The notes under the pieces were generated by a model. That model worked only from the letters and a program-made list of their open reading frames with translations. It made no database searches and had not been told where the DNA came from. Below are positions 8,513 through 16,904 of a DNA stretch of 64,000 bases, one piece after another (within the stretch, counting starts at the first letter, position 1; each line of letters starts with the position of its first letter). The DNA is from CALBPI01 sp963922335 (GTDB taxonomy: Bacteria; Pseudomonadota; Gammaproteobacteria; Steroidobacterales; Woeseiaceae): NCBI GenBank assembly GCA_963922335.1, contig CAWUIB010000001.1, positions 1 through 64,000 of the forward strand. Direction: 5' to 3'. A program made the position numbers and the translations under genes.

Positions 8513-8827
8513 ATGGAAATCAACGAACGCATTAAGCAGCAACTCGACGAGCACCCAGTGATTGTCTACATCAAGGGCACGCCCGATTTTCCGCAATGCG
8601 GTTTCTCTTCGCAGGCGGTGTCGGCACTCAAAGCTTGCGAAGTACCGTTCGCCTACGTGAATATCTTCGAAGATGAAGAGATTCGGCAGGGCCTGAAGGT
8701 GTACTCGAACTGGCCGACGTTCCCCCAGCTTTACGTCAATGGCGAGTTGATCGGCGGCTCTGACATCATCGTCGAGATGTACCAGTCAGGAGAGCTGAAA
8801 ACGTTGTTGGACGGCGTCGCCGCCTGA
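8513..8827 (+). CDS. grxD: Monothiol glutaredoxin, Grx4 type
   Basis: 104 residues, the usual length. The CGFS active site (Cys29) lies in 'PDFPQCGFSS', preceded by 'YIKGTP', and followed by 'NWPTFPQLYVNGELIGG' and the glutathione-binding 'GGSDI'. Monothiol glutaredoxins of this type bind a glutathione-ligated [2Fe-2S] cluster and act in Fe-S trafficking with BolA-like partners. AAAGGGACG upstream supplies the ribosome site. It ends 12 bases from the convergent RNase T gene. Confidence 0.95.
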   Translation: MEINERIKQQLDEHPVIVYIKGTPDFPQCGFSSQAVSALKACEVPFAYVNIFEDEEIRQGLKVYSNWPTFPQLYVNGELIGGSDIIVEMYQSGELKTLLDGVAA

Positions 8828-8839
8828 CCCAAGGGCGAT

Positions 8840-9469
8840 CTATTCAGATACCGGGGCTCTACCGGCAAACAGCGGTGCGAACCTATTGACGATCGTGCAG
8901 AACAAATCTGCGGTTTTCTCTGCGTCGTAGGCGGCTGAGTGCGCTTGTGATTCGTCCCAATCAATTTGTGCTGACTTTATCGCTCGTGACAGCACCGTCT
9001 GCCCGTAGGCAACTCCGCCGAGCGTGGCCGTATCGAAACAGGAAAAAGGGTGGAACGGGCTGCGTTTGATGCCGCATCGCCCGATCGCAGCATTCAGGAA
9101 GTTCAGATCGAAGAACGCGTTGTGGCCGACCAGAACCGCGCGCGTGCACTCCTGTTCACGCACCTCGGCGCGTACCTCGCGGAAAACTCGGGTCAAAGCA
9201 TCTCGTTCATCGATCGCTGGTCGCAACGGATGATCCGGATCAATTCCATTCACCGCCAACGATGCAGGCTCGAGATTAGCGCCAGGAAACGGCTTCACGT
9301 GGAAGCGATGCGTGTCGTGTCGAGACAGCGTGCCTTCATCGTCCATGCGCACAGTGACAGCGGCGATCTCCAATAGTGCGTCCGTGTCAGCGTTAAAACC
9401 ACCGGTTTCCACATCGACGATCACCGGCAGGAACCCGCGGAAGCGGTGGCGCATTTCGATCACACTCAT
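8840..9469 (-). CDS. rnt: Ribonuclease T (3' exoribonuclease)
   Basis: DEDDh 3'-5' exonuclease that trims the CCA ends of tRNA and matures stable RNAs. 209 residues from ATG 9469. The exonuclease motifs are 'VIVDVETGGFN' (Asp, Glu), 'GHNAFFDLNFLN' (Asp) and 'HSAAYDAEKTADLF' (His, Asp). The ATG overlaps the stop of the upstream M17 aminopeptidase gene as ATGA, so translation is coupled. A longer frame reaches 9601 but lies inside that gene and adds a non-conserved extension. Confidence 0.93.
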   Translation of the reverse strand: MSVIEMRHRFRGFLPVIVDVETGGFNADTDALLEIAAVTVRMDDEGTLSRHDTHRFHVKPFPGANLEPASLAVNGIDPDHPLRPAIDERDALTRVFREVRAEVREQECTRAVLVGHNAFFDLNFLNAAIGRCGIKRSPFHPFSCFDTATLGGVAYGQTVLSRAIKSAQIDWDESQAHSAAYDAEKTADLFCTIVNRFAPLFAGRAPVSE

Positions 9470-10971
9470 GAGCGCTTCAGGTCCTTGAAGTGCTCCGTTA
9501 ACAAACTCACTGTCCAAGCGACACCGAAGCCTGTGATGTCCGTCGACGCGGCGCCCAGACCGCCCTTGTGCTCCACTGCCGATAGGTCCATGTGCACCCA
9601 CGGTATGGTCTTCGGCACAAATTCATTCAGGAACGTTGCCGCGAGAATATGGTCGCCACCGCCGCCTGGCGAGCATTGCATGATGTCGGCGGTCTTGCTC
9701 TTCAGTAATCTCAGGAACTCGCCACCGATCGTGAACGGCCATACGCGTTCCCCGATATTTCGTCCGTGCTCCACCAGTAGCGGATGCAGGGATTCACGAT
9801 TGGTGAATACGCCCGAATAGCGCGGCGTAACGGCGTTCATGCAGGCGCCGGTCAGCGTGGCATAGTCGAGCATCACGTCAGGTTTTTCGCGCCCGGCTAG
9901 CGTCAGCGTATCGGCGAGGACCATCCGACCTTCGGCGTCAGTGTGAATGGTCTGGATCGTCTTGCCGTTGAGCGCGGTCACCACATCCTGTGATTTATAG
10001 GCCCGGGGTCCGGTGCGGTTTTCAGTGACGCCTAGCCAGACATCGATCGTGAAGTTTGCGTCGAGTTCATGAAGTGCTAGCAGGGCACCCATCGCAACGG
10101 CGCTACCACCCATGTCCACGTGCATATTCAGCATGCCGTCGAATGGCTTCAGGTTGGTGCCGCCGGTATCAAAGATGATGCCCTTGCCGACCAGCGCGAT
10201 GTGACCCGCCGGGCGTTTGCCTGACGCAGACCGGCGCAGATGGATAATGCCTGCGCTGTTGTCCTCGTTACCTTGGGCAACCGCGGTAAACGCACCAGCT
10301 CCCTTGCGCTTCAGGCTTGCGGCCGAGTGGAAGCGATATCGCCATCCATTGTCCTCGGCAAAATGCTCGGCGATCGCGCGATAGCCATAGCCGTCGAGGT
10401 GGCTCGGTGGCATTGCCGTCAGCCAGCGTGCAAGGCTATTCCCGCGAGCGAGGGCCAGCACCGCTGAAGTGTTGGGTTGCGTCTCCGTGTAGAGTGAGAT
10501 GTCCGGGAACTTCGCCGCCGGTGAGCGCTTGCCTGTGTATTTGGGCAGCTGGAACGGTGCCAGGAGCAGCGCATACGCGGCGTCCTCCAGCAGGGTTTGC
10601 TCGTTCACCGAAGTACCGAGAACGGCGACCCCAACACGGTTGGGTTTTCCGGCACAGGCCGCGGTTGCGGCCTTGCGACATCGCTCTAGCTGATCAAACC
10701 GATCGGTACCTTTCGAAACTTTGCAAGCGACCAGCAAGGTGGTGCGGCCATTGGCCACCGCGGTTGATACCACGGTCGTCTCACCCTGACGTTCAAGGAG
10801 CGCGGTGAGCACGTCCTTGCCGGGTATTGTGGCGTCGCGCAGTGTGCTGATTGTGTCGAAAAACACGATCAGACTGTCGAGACGTTGCAGGGTCTTTTCG
10901 CCTGGTGTCGTTCGATAACGCCGAATTGCGGCGCTCGGAAGTTTCGGAACGAGAGTTTTGATGTCTGTCAT
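9466..10971 (-). CDS. M17 leucyl aminopeptidase family protein, divergent paralog
   Basis: 501 residues. The C-terminal M17 catalytic domain has 'VGKGIIFDTGGTNLKP' (metal-binding Lys and Asp, and catalytic Lys), 'HVDMGGSAVAMGALLAL', and 'HTDAEGRMVLAD' (Asp, Glu and catalytic Arg), so the two-zinc site looks complete. The N-terminal 180 residues are diverged from classical PepA. A second, canonical pepA lies at 58606-60096, so this is a paralog, possibly with different peptide specificity. It is co-transcribed with rnt (ATGA overlap) and divergent from aceE with 88 bases between starts. Confidence 0.88.
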   Translation of the reverse strand: MTDIKTLVPKLPSAAIRRYRTTPGEKTLQRLDSLIVFFDTISTLRDATIPGKDVLTALLERQGETTVVSTAVANGRTTLLVACKVSKGTDRFDQLERCRKAATAACAGKPNRVGVAVLGTSVNEQTLLEDAAYALLLAPFQLPKYTGKRSPAAKFPDISLYTETQPNTSAVLALARGNSLARWLTAMPPSHLDGYGYRAIAEHFAEDNGWRYRFHSAASLKRKGAGAFTAVAQGNEDNSAGIIHLRRSASGKRPAGHIALVGKGIIFDTGGTNLKPFDGMLNMHVDMGGSAVAMGALLALHELDANFTIDVWLGVTENRTGPRAYKSQDVVTALNGKTIQTIHTDAEGRMVLADTLTLAGREKPDVMLDYATLTGACMNAVTPRYSGVFTNRESLHPLLVEHGRNIGERVWPFTIGGEFLRLLKSKTADIMQCSPGGGGDHILAATFLNEFVPKTIPWVHMDLSAVEHKGGLGAASTDITGFGVAWTVSLLTEHFKDLKRS

Positions 10972-11018
10972 CTGTCTATGCTATCAGCCGCGAGCAAGCG
11001 CTGCAGTGTGCGCGCGTA

Positions 11019-11024
11019 TATAAT
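11019..11024 (+). promoter_or_regulatory. Putative -10 of the pyruvate dehydrogenase operon
   Basis: A consensus TATAAT inside TATATAAT lies 35 bases before the aceE start, in the 88-base divergent region. No convincing -35 hexamer is present at 16-18 bases, so an activator or an alternative promoter type may be involved. No PdhR-type dyad was recognised. Confidence 0.4.
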
Positions 11025-11059
11025 GCGTCGGCTTTTTGGGGACATAGCGAGATAGAGGC

Positions 11060-13726
11060 ATGAGCGAGCACAGCCGCTTTGATGATCTGGACCCGGTGGA
11101 AACCCGGGAATGGCTGGAATCGATTGATTCTGTATTAAATGCCTCGGGGCCGGAGCGAGCGCACTTCCTGCTCGACAAGATGATCGACTTCGCGCGCCGC
11201 TCTGGGGCTTACCTGCCCTACAGCCCGAACACTGCCTATCTGAATACGATTTCGACGGGTCAGCAGCCGGAGTACCCGGGGGATCGGTCGATTGAACGTC
11301 GGCTCGAGGCCTACCTGCGCTGGAACGCGATGGCGATGGTAGTGCAGGCCAACCGCGAGAACTCCGAGTACGGGGGCCACATTGCCTCCTACGCGTCGTC
11401 TGCCACGCTCTACGAAGTAGGGTTCAACCACTTCTGGCGCGCCCCGTCGGACGCTCACGGTGGCGATCTCGTGTTCATCCAGGGACATTCCTCTCCCGGG
11501 ATTTACGCGCGTGCGTATCTCGAAGGCAGGCTCACGGAAGACCAGTTGAATCGCTTCCGCATGGAAGTCGGCGGGGGTGGACTGTCCTCGTACCCGCACC
11601 CATGGCTGATGCCCGACTTCTGGCAGTTCCCGACGGTTTCGATGGGCCTCGGACCGATGATGGCCATCTATCAGGCGCGCTTCATGCGCTATCTCGAGCA
11701 CCGCGGCATGATCGAACCGAACGACCGCAAGGTCTGGTGCTTCATGGGTGATGGCGAGACCGACGAGCCGGAGTCGCTGGGTGCGATCACCATGCCGGTG
11801 CGAGAGGGTCTCGATAACCTCGTGTTCGTCATTAACTGCAACCTGCAGCGCCTCGATGGCCCGGTGCGCGGCAACGGCAAGATTATCCAGGAGCTGGAGG
11901 CCGCATTCTCCGGGGCGGGTTGGAATGTCGTCAAAGTGGTTTGGGGTTCGCGCTGGGATTCCTTGCTCGCTAAGGACAACAAGGGACTGCTGCGACGGGT
12001 AATGGAAGAGACTGTCGATGGCGAGTACCAGAACTACAAGAACAAGGGCGGTGCCTACACTCGCGAGAATTTCTTCGGCAAGTTCGAAGAGCTCAAAGCG
12101 ATGGTCGCGAACATGTCCGATGAGGATATCTGGCGCCTGAATCGTGGTGGTCACGACCCGCTCAAGGTCTACGCGGCCTACGACAATGCGATGAACCACA
12201 AGGGTCAACCCACGGTGATTCTCGCGAAGACCGTGAAGGGCTTTGGCCTTGGCGAGGGCGGTGGTGAAGGTGCTAACACGACTCACCAACAGAAGAAGCT
12301 CGATGAAGAGGCGCTGCGCGCGTTCCGCGATCGTTTCAACATTCCGGTGTCTGATTCGGAACTCAAGGACGTGCCGTATTGCAAGCCAGAGCCCGGTAGC
12401 ATCGAGATGGAATACCTCATGGAGCGGCGTGCGAAGCTCGGTGGTTCGCTACCGCAACGCAGAACCAGTGCGCCAAAACTGAAGACGCCTGAACTCGATG
12501 CGTTCAAGACCCAGCTTCAGGGCTCCGGAGAGCGCGAGCAATCCACCACGATGGCGTTGGTCCGGATGCTGACGACGCTCGTGAAAGACAAGGGCATCGG
12601 TAAACACATCGTACCGATCGTGCCGGACGAGGCACGGACTTTCGGCATGGAAGGCATGTTCCGGCAAGTGGGTATCTACTCATCCAAAGGGCAGCTCTAC
12701 ACGCCGCAAGATGCCGATCAGCTGATGTTCTATAAAGAGAGCAAGGAAGGTCAGATTCTGGAAGAGGGCATCAACGAGGGTGGTGCATTCTGCTCATGGC
12801 TGGCTGCGGGAACTTCCTACTCCAACCATGGCTTGCCCATGATTCCGTTCTACATCTACTACTCGATGTTCGGCTATCAGCGGATTGGGGACTTCATTTG
12901 GGCGGGCGGTGACATGCAGGCACGCGGGTTCCTCATCGGCGGGACCGCAGGCAGGACCACATTGTCCGGTGAGGGACTTCAGCACCAGGACGGACACTCC
13001 CACGTACTGATGTCGACCATTCCGAACTGCCGAGCCTACGATCCCGCTTATGCCTACGAACTTGCTGTGGTCGTGCAGGATGGCTTGCGGCGCATGTTCG
13101 ATGAGCAGGAGAACGTGTTCTATTACATCACGACGATGAACGAGAACTACGTGCAGCCCGAAATGCCGTCGGACGTCGAGGAGGGCATTCTGCGAGGCAT
13201 GTACCTGCTGCAGAAAGGCTCACGCGGCAAGGTGCGTGCGCAACTGTTCGGCTCGGGCACGATCCTGAGAGAGGTACTCGGTGCTGCTGAAATGCTGAAA
13301 GAGGACTTCCGTATCCCGGCGGATGTTTGGAGTGTCACGAGCTATAACGAATTGCGCCGCGAATGTCTTGAGGTCGAGCGCTGGAACCAGCTGCATCCGG
13401 ATGACGCGCCCCGCGAGAGCTTCCTCGAGTCGTCACTCAAGGGCATCAAGGGGCCGTTTGTGGCGGCGACCGATTACATGAAGATTGTTCCCGACCAGAT
13501 TCAGCGCTGGATTCCCGGTCACTACATCACACTCGGAACCGACGGGTTCGGACGCAGCGACAGCAGAAAAGCGCTGCGCGAGTTCTTCGAAGTGGACCGA
13601 CGCTACATCGTCATTACGACATTGAAGGCGATGGCAGACGAGGGTGCTATCGACCAGGCGACGGTCGCCCAGGCGATCGAGAAGTATGGCATCGACCCGG
13701 ATCGCCCCGATCCGGTGACGTTGTAG
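11060..13726 (+). CDS. aceE: Pyruvate dehydrogenase E1, homodimeric type
   Basis: 888 residues, as expected for the gammaproteobacterial homodimeric E1. It decarboxylates pyruvate with thiamine diphosphate and reductively acetylates the E2 lipoyl groups. Recognisable segments: 'GGHIASYASSATLYEVGFNHF' region near residue 110 (split here: GGHIASYAS, then LYEVGFNHFW), 'GDGETDEPES' with the ThDP-binding GDG...N motif ending 'NCNLQRLDGPVRGNGK', and C-terminal 'FLIGGTAGRTTLSGEGLQH'. It is preceded by AGAGG and followed after 13 bases by aceF, with GGAGG before the aceF start. First gene of the aceE-aceF-lpdA operon. Confidence 0.97.
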   Translation: MSEHSRFDDLDPVETREWLESIDSVLNASGPERAHFLLDKMIDFARRSGAYLPYSPNTAYLNTISTGQQPEYPGDRSIERRLEAYLRWNAMAMVVQANRENSEYGGHIASYASSATLYEVGFNHFWRAPSDAHGGDLVFIQGHSSPGIYARAYLEGRLTEDQLNRFRMEVGGGGLSSYPHPWLMPDFWQFPTVSMGLGPMMAIYQARFMRYLEHRGMIEPNDRKVWCFMGDGETDEPESLGAITMPVREGLDNLVFVINCNLQRLDGPVRGNGKIIQELEAAFSGAGWNVVKVVWGSRWDSLLAKDNKGLLRRVMEETVDGEYQNYKNKGGAYTRENFFGKFEELKAMVANMSDEDIWRLNRGGHDPLKVYAAYDNAMNHKGQPTVILAKTVKGFGLGEGGGEGANTTHQQKKLDEEALRAFRDRFNIPVSDSELKDVPYCKPEPGSIEMEYLMERRAKLGGSLPQRRTSAPKLKTPELDAFKTQLQGSGEREQSTTMALVRMLTTLVKDKGIGKHIVPIVPDEARTFGMEGMFRQVGIYSSKGQLYTPQDADQLMFYKESKEGQILEEGINEGGAFCSWLAAGTSYSNHGLPMIPFYIYYSMFGYQRIGDFIWAGGDMQARGFLIGGTAGRTTLSGEGLQHQDGHSHVLMSTIPNCRAYDPAYAYELAVVVQDGLRRMFDEQENVFYYITTMNENYVQPEMPSDVEEGILRGMYLLQKGSRGKVRAQLFGSGTILREVLGAAEMLKEDFRIPADVWSVTSYNELRRECLEVERWNQLHPDDAPRESFLESSLKGIKGPFVAATDYMKIVPDQIQRWIPGHYITLGTDGFGRSDSRKALREFFEVDRRYIVITTLKAMADEGAIDQATVAQAIEKYGIDPDRPDPVTL

Positions 13727-13739
13727 GCGGAGGTGCGCG

Positions 13740-15374
13740 ATGGCGAGTGAAATCGAAATCCGCGTGCCGGATATTGGAGACTTCTCCGACGTTGAGGTTA
13801 TCGAAGTATTGGTTGCCGCGGGCGATACCGTCGCATTAGACGATGGTCTCGTCACGTTGGAGACCGACAAGGCTTCGATGGAAGTTCCGAGTACCGAGGC
13901 CGGCGAAGTGGTCTCCGTGAGTGTGAACGTCGGCGACACCATCAGCGAAGGTGATGTGGTTGCAATCGTGCGGACCGCCGCCGAAGCAGTCGAAGAAGCT
14001 GAGCCGAGCGCGGAGCCCGAGGCGCCCGCACCGGCAGCAGAGACCGCAGCTCCGGTTGATGAGGAATCGGCACCGAGCACTGGCGGTGGAATCGAAACAG
14101 TAGTCGTGCCGGACATTGGTGACTTTGACGGCGTCGATGTGATTGAGGTTAGCGTTTCGGTCGGCGACGAAGTGGCCATCGATGATGCGCTGATCACGCT
14201 GGAGACCGACAAAGCATCGATGGATGTGCCATCGACGGTGGCCGGGACGATCACCGCACTTCATGTCAGCGTCGGTGACCAGGTCGCGGAGGGTGCGGCT
14301 ATCGCGGAAATTCAAACAACGGCGACGGCGAAACCCAGCAAGGCTGCAGCGCCGCCGCCCAAGCCCGCAGAAGCTGCTCCGGTTTCAGCACCTAAGCCAC
14401 CTCAAGAAAGCGCGCCGCCGCCAGCAGCGCCTTCAACGAAACCCTCCGCCATTAACGAGGCGGGATTTTCCAAGGCGCATGCGAGCCCCTCTGTTCGGAA
14501 GCTGGCGCGTGAGCTGGGCGTGGATTTGGTGCGTGTAAAGGGTACCGGACACAAAGGTCGCATCATTGCAGACGACCTCAAGCGTTGGGTGAAGGAACAA
14601 CTCTCCGGTGGTTCAGCAGGGCAAGGCGCATCGCTCCCCGCGGTGCCGACCGTCGACTTTGCGAAGTTCGGGGAAATCACGGAAACACCGCTCACGCGGA
14701 TTCAAAAGATTTCCGGACCGCGGCTGCAGGCGAGCTGGATCAACCTGCCGCATGTCACGCAACACGATCTCGCGGACATCACCGATATGGACGCACGACG
14801 CAAGGCGTTGAAGTCCACGGCTGCAGAGCGCGGCATCAAACTGACGCCATTGGCATTCATTATGCGAGCAGTGGTGCAGACGCTGCAGACTTACCCGCGC
14901 ATGAATAGTTCGCTAAGCGCGGATGGCGCTAGCCTGATCGAAAAGCACTACATGAACATTGGCTTTGCCGCTGATACCGAAAACGGGTTGGTGGTGCCGG
15001 TGATTCATGATGCGGACAAGATGGATGTCTATGAGCTTGCGCAGGCACTCGCGGAGTTGTCGGCGCTGGCAAGAGACGGAAAACTCAAGCCGCAACAGAT
15101 GCAGGGTGCAACCTTCACGATTTCCAGCCTTGGCGGAATCGGAGGCACTGCGTTCACGCCGATCGTGAACGCGCCAGAGGTCGGCATTCTGGGCGTATCA
15201 AAGTCGAGCATGCAGCCGATTTGGGATGGTGAGCAATTCCAGCCCCGACTGATGCTGCCGCTCAGTCTTTCCTATGACCACCGCGTCATCGATGGTGCGT
15301 TAGCGGTCAGGTTTACGACGCAGCTCGCGCAGTGTCTCGCAAATGTGGATGGCCTGATGCAGGCCATACCCTAG
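13740..15374 (+). CDS. aceF: Dihydrolipoamide acetyltransferase (E2) with two lipoyl domains
   Basis: 544 residues. Two lipoyl domains at about 4-80 and 115-190, with lipoylated lysines at 44 and 158, both inside 'ETDKASM', are separated by Ala/Pro/Glu-rich linkers. They are followed by a peripheral subunit-binding domain (about 252-288, 'SPSVRKLARELGVDL') and the catalytic domain, ending in the active-site 'SYDHRVIDGA'. The two lipoyl copies are very similar, suggesting a recent internal duplication. The E. coli enzyme has three, so this E2 is a two-lipoyl form. It transfers acetyl groups from lipoamide to CoA in the core of the complex. Confidence 0.97.
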   Translation: MASEIEIRVPDIGDFSDVEVIEVLVAAGDTVALDDGLVTLETDKASMEVPSTEAGEVVSVSVNVGDTISEGDVVAIVRTAAEAVEEAEPSAEPEAPAPAAETAAPVDEESAPSTGGGIETVVVPDIGDFDGVDVIEVSVSVGDEVAIDDALITLETDKASMDVPSTVAGTITALHVSVGDQVAEGAAIAEIQTTATAKPSKAAAPPPKPAEAAPVSAPKPPQESAPPPAAPSTKPSAINEAGFSKAHASPSVRKLARELGVDLVRVKGTGHKGRIIADDLKRWVKEQLSGGSAGQGASLPAVPTVDFAKFGEITETPLTRIQKISGPRLQASWINLPHVTQHDLADITDMDARRKALKSTAAERGIKLTPLAFIMRAVVQTLQTYPRMNSSLSADGASLIEKHYMNIGFAADTENGLVVPVIHDADKMDVYELAQALAELSALARDGKLKPQQMQGATFTISSLGGIGGTAFTPIVNAPEVGILGVSKSSMQPIWDGEQFQPRLMLPLSLSYDHRVIDGALAVRFTTQLAQCLANVDGLMQAIP

Positions 15375-15387
15375 GGAGCGCAACAAC

Positions 15388-16812
15388 ATGGCAGATACAG
15401 AGACGACATTCGATCTGGCCGTACTCGGCTCAGGACCGGGCGGGTATACCGCCGCTTTTCGTGCAGCGGATCTTGGTTTGAATGTGGCCCTGATCGAGCG
15501 CTGGCCTTCGCTTGGCGGCGTGTGTCTGAACGTTGGGTGTATTCCGTCGAAGGCATTGTTGCACGCAGCCAAGGTGATCGATGAAGCCGAGGAGATGTCC
15601 GCGCACGGCATTTCCTTTGGAACACCCTCGATTGAAACGGACAAGCTCAACCACTGGAAACAATCGGTGGTGAATCGATTGACGGGTGGACTGACGCAGC
15701 TGGCAAAGCAGCGCAAAGTGACCGTTATTCAAGGTACGGGGAAGTTCATCGATGCCCACAACCTGAATGTCGTCGATGAATCAGGGACTGAGACCAACGT
15801 GAGCTTTAACCAGTGCGTCATTGCGGCGGGCTCTGAGCCGATCATGCTCCCTGGCTTACCGGACGATCCACGAATTGTAGATTCGACAGGTGCGCTAGAA
15901 ATCGATCCAATGCCGGACAGTTTGCTGATCGTTGGCGGCGGTATCATTGGTCTGGAGCTCGGCTCCGTGTACGCAGCACTCGGTTCGAAAGTGACCGTCG
16001 TCGAGCTCACTGATCAGCTGATGCCCGGTGCGGACCCAGATCTCGTGCGACCGCTGACCAAACGTTTCAAGTCCCGGTTTGCTGACATTCTTCTGGGAAC
16101 GAAAGTAACAGGCATGACATCGGAGACAGATGGCATCCGAGTTTCGTTCGAGGGTAAGGCGGACATCGACTCTGCGTTATTCGACCGTGTATTGGTTGCT
16201 GTAGGTAGACGTCCTAATGGCGCTGCTATTGCTGCGGATGCGGCGGGCGTCCATGTTGATGAACGGGGATTCGTGCCGGTCGACAAGCGTATGCGGACCA
16301 ACGCAGAACATATTTTTGCGATCGGCGATATCGTCGGGCAGCCGATGCTCGCTCACAAAGCGACGCACGAAGCGAAGGTCGCCGCCGAGGTGGCAGCCGG
16401 CCACAAATCGGTGTTCGACGCTCGGGTAATTCCGTCGGTGGCGTATACCGACCCGGAGATTGCGTGGGTCGGACTGACAGAGCTCGACGCCAAGCGTGAC
16501 GGCATTGCCTACGAGAAGGGGCAGTTCCCCTGGGCGGCCAGCGGTCGATCGTTGGCGATGGCTCGTGACGAAGGTTTTACCAAAGTATTGTTCGATCCTA
16601 CCGATGGACGCGTACTGGGCGGTGGAATTGTCGGACCAAATGCAGGCGACTTGATTGCGGAAGTCGCATTTGCTGTTGAAATGGGCGCAGATGCGGCGGA
16701 TATTGGTCTCACAATCCATCCGCATCCCACGCTGTCCGAAACGGTGGCAATGGCGGCGGAGGCTTTTGAGGGGACGCTGACGGACTTGTACATGCCGAAG
16801 CGGCGTGCGTAG
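15388..16812 (+). CDS. lpdA: Dihydrolipoyl dehydrogenase (E3)
   Basis: 474-residue FAD disulfide oxidoreductase. 'GSGPGGYTAAFRA' is the FAD dinucleotide fold, 'GGVCLNVGCIPSKAL' the redox-active disulfide (Cys46-Cys51), 'GGGIIGLELGSVYAALG' the NAD-binding fold, and 'IHPHPTLSE' the catalytic His/Glu at the C-terminus. It reoxidises dihydrolipoamide on E2 and passes electrons to NAD+. GGAG precedes the start, 14 bases after aceF. There is no strong terminator after it; the next element is the hairpin-rich leader of a diguanylate cyclase. Confidence 0.96.
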   Translation: MADTETTFDLAVLGSGPGGYTAAFRAADLGLNVALIERWPSLGGVCLNVGCIPSKALLHAAKVIDEAEEMSAHGISFGTPSIETDKLNHWKQSVVNRLTGGLTQLAKQRKVTVIQGTGKFIDAHNLNVVDESGTETNVSFNQCVIAAGSEPIMLPGLPDDPRIVDSTGALEIDPMPDSLLIVGGGIIGLELGSVYAALGSKVTVVELTDQLMPGADPDLVRPLTKRFKSRFADILLGTKVTGMTSETDGIRVSFEGKADIDSALFDRVLVAVGRRPNGAAIAADAAGVHVDERGFVPVDKRMRTNAEHIFAIGDIVGQPMLAHKATHEAKVAAEVAAGHKSVFDARVIPSVAYTDPEIAWVGLTELDAKRDGIAYEKGQFPWAASGRSLAMARDEGFTKVLFDPTDGRVLGGGIVGPNAGDLIAEVAFAVEMGADAADIGLTIHPHPTLSETVAMAAEAFEGTLTDLYMPKRRA

Positions 16813-16825
16813 CGTGTTCGAGCAA

Positions 16826-16891
16826 CCTCGGTGAAACCACCGGGGTAACGGCCCACTCGAGAGTGACTTGGTATGCCGGAGTAACACCGGC
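16826..16891 (+). other. Three-hairpin leader upstream of the PilJ-GGDEF gene
   Basis: Three consecutive stems occupy the space after lpdA: 16826-16833 with 16838-16845 (8 bp including one G-T pair, loop AAAC); 16854-16858 with 16861-16865; and 16875-16879 with 16887-16891 (5 bp, loop AGTAACA). A near-repeat CCGGGGTAAC / CCGGAGTAAC occurs at the first and third stems. They end just before GGAGGA and the TTG start at 16905. None is followed by a T-run. The layout suggests a structured 5' leader; it does not match the c-di-GMP-I riboswitch consensus. Confidence 0.4.
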
Positions 16892-16904
16892 GTTGGAGGA
16901 GCTC

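Noticed and set aside
11135..12289. 384-residue minus-strand frame opposite aceE
   Set aside because: Shadow of a strongly conserved gene; His/Arg/Glu-rich composition typical of antisense reading of GC-rich codons.
13433..14254. 273-residue Ser/Thr-rich minus-strand frame opposite aceF
   Set aside because: The repetitive Ser/Thr composition is the reverse reading of the Ala/Glu/Pro linkers and lipoyl domains of aceF.
16826..16891. c-di-GMP riboswitch before the GGDEF gene
   Set aside because: The conserved sequences of the known c-di-GMP-I and -II aptamers are absent; only a generic structured leader can be claimed.
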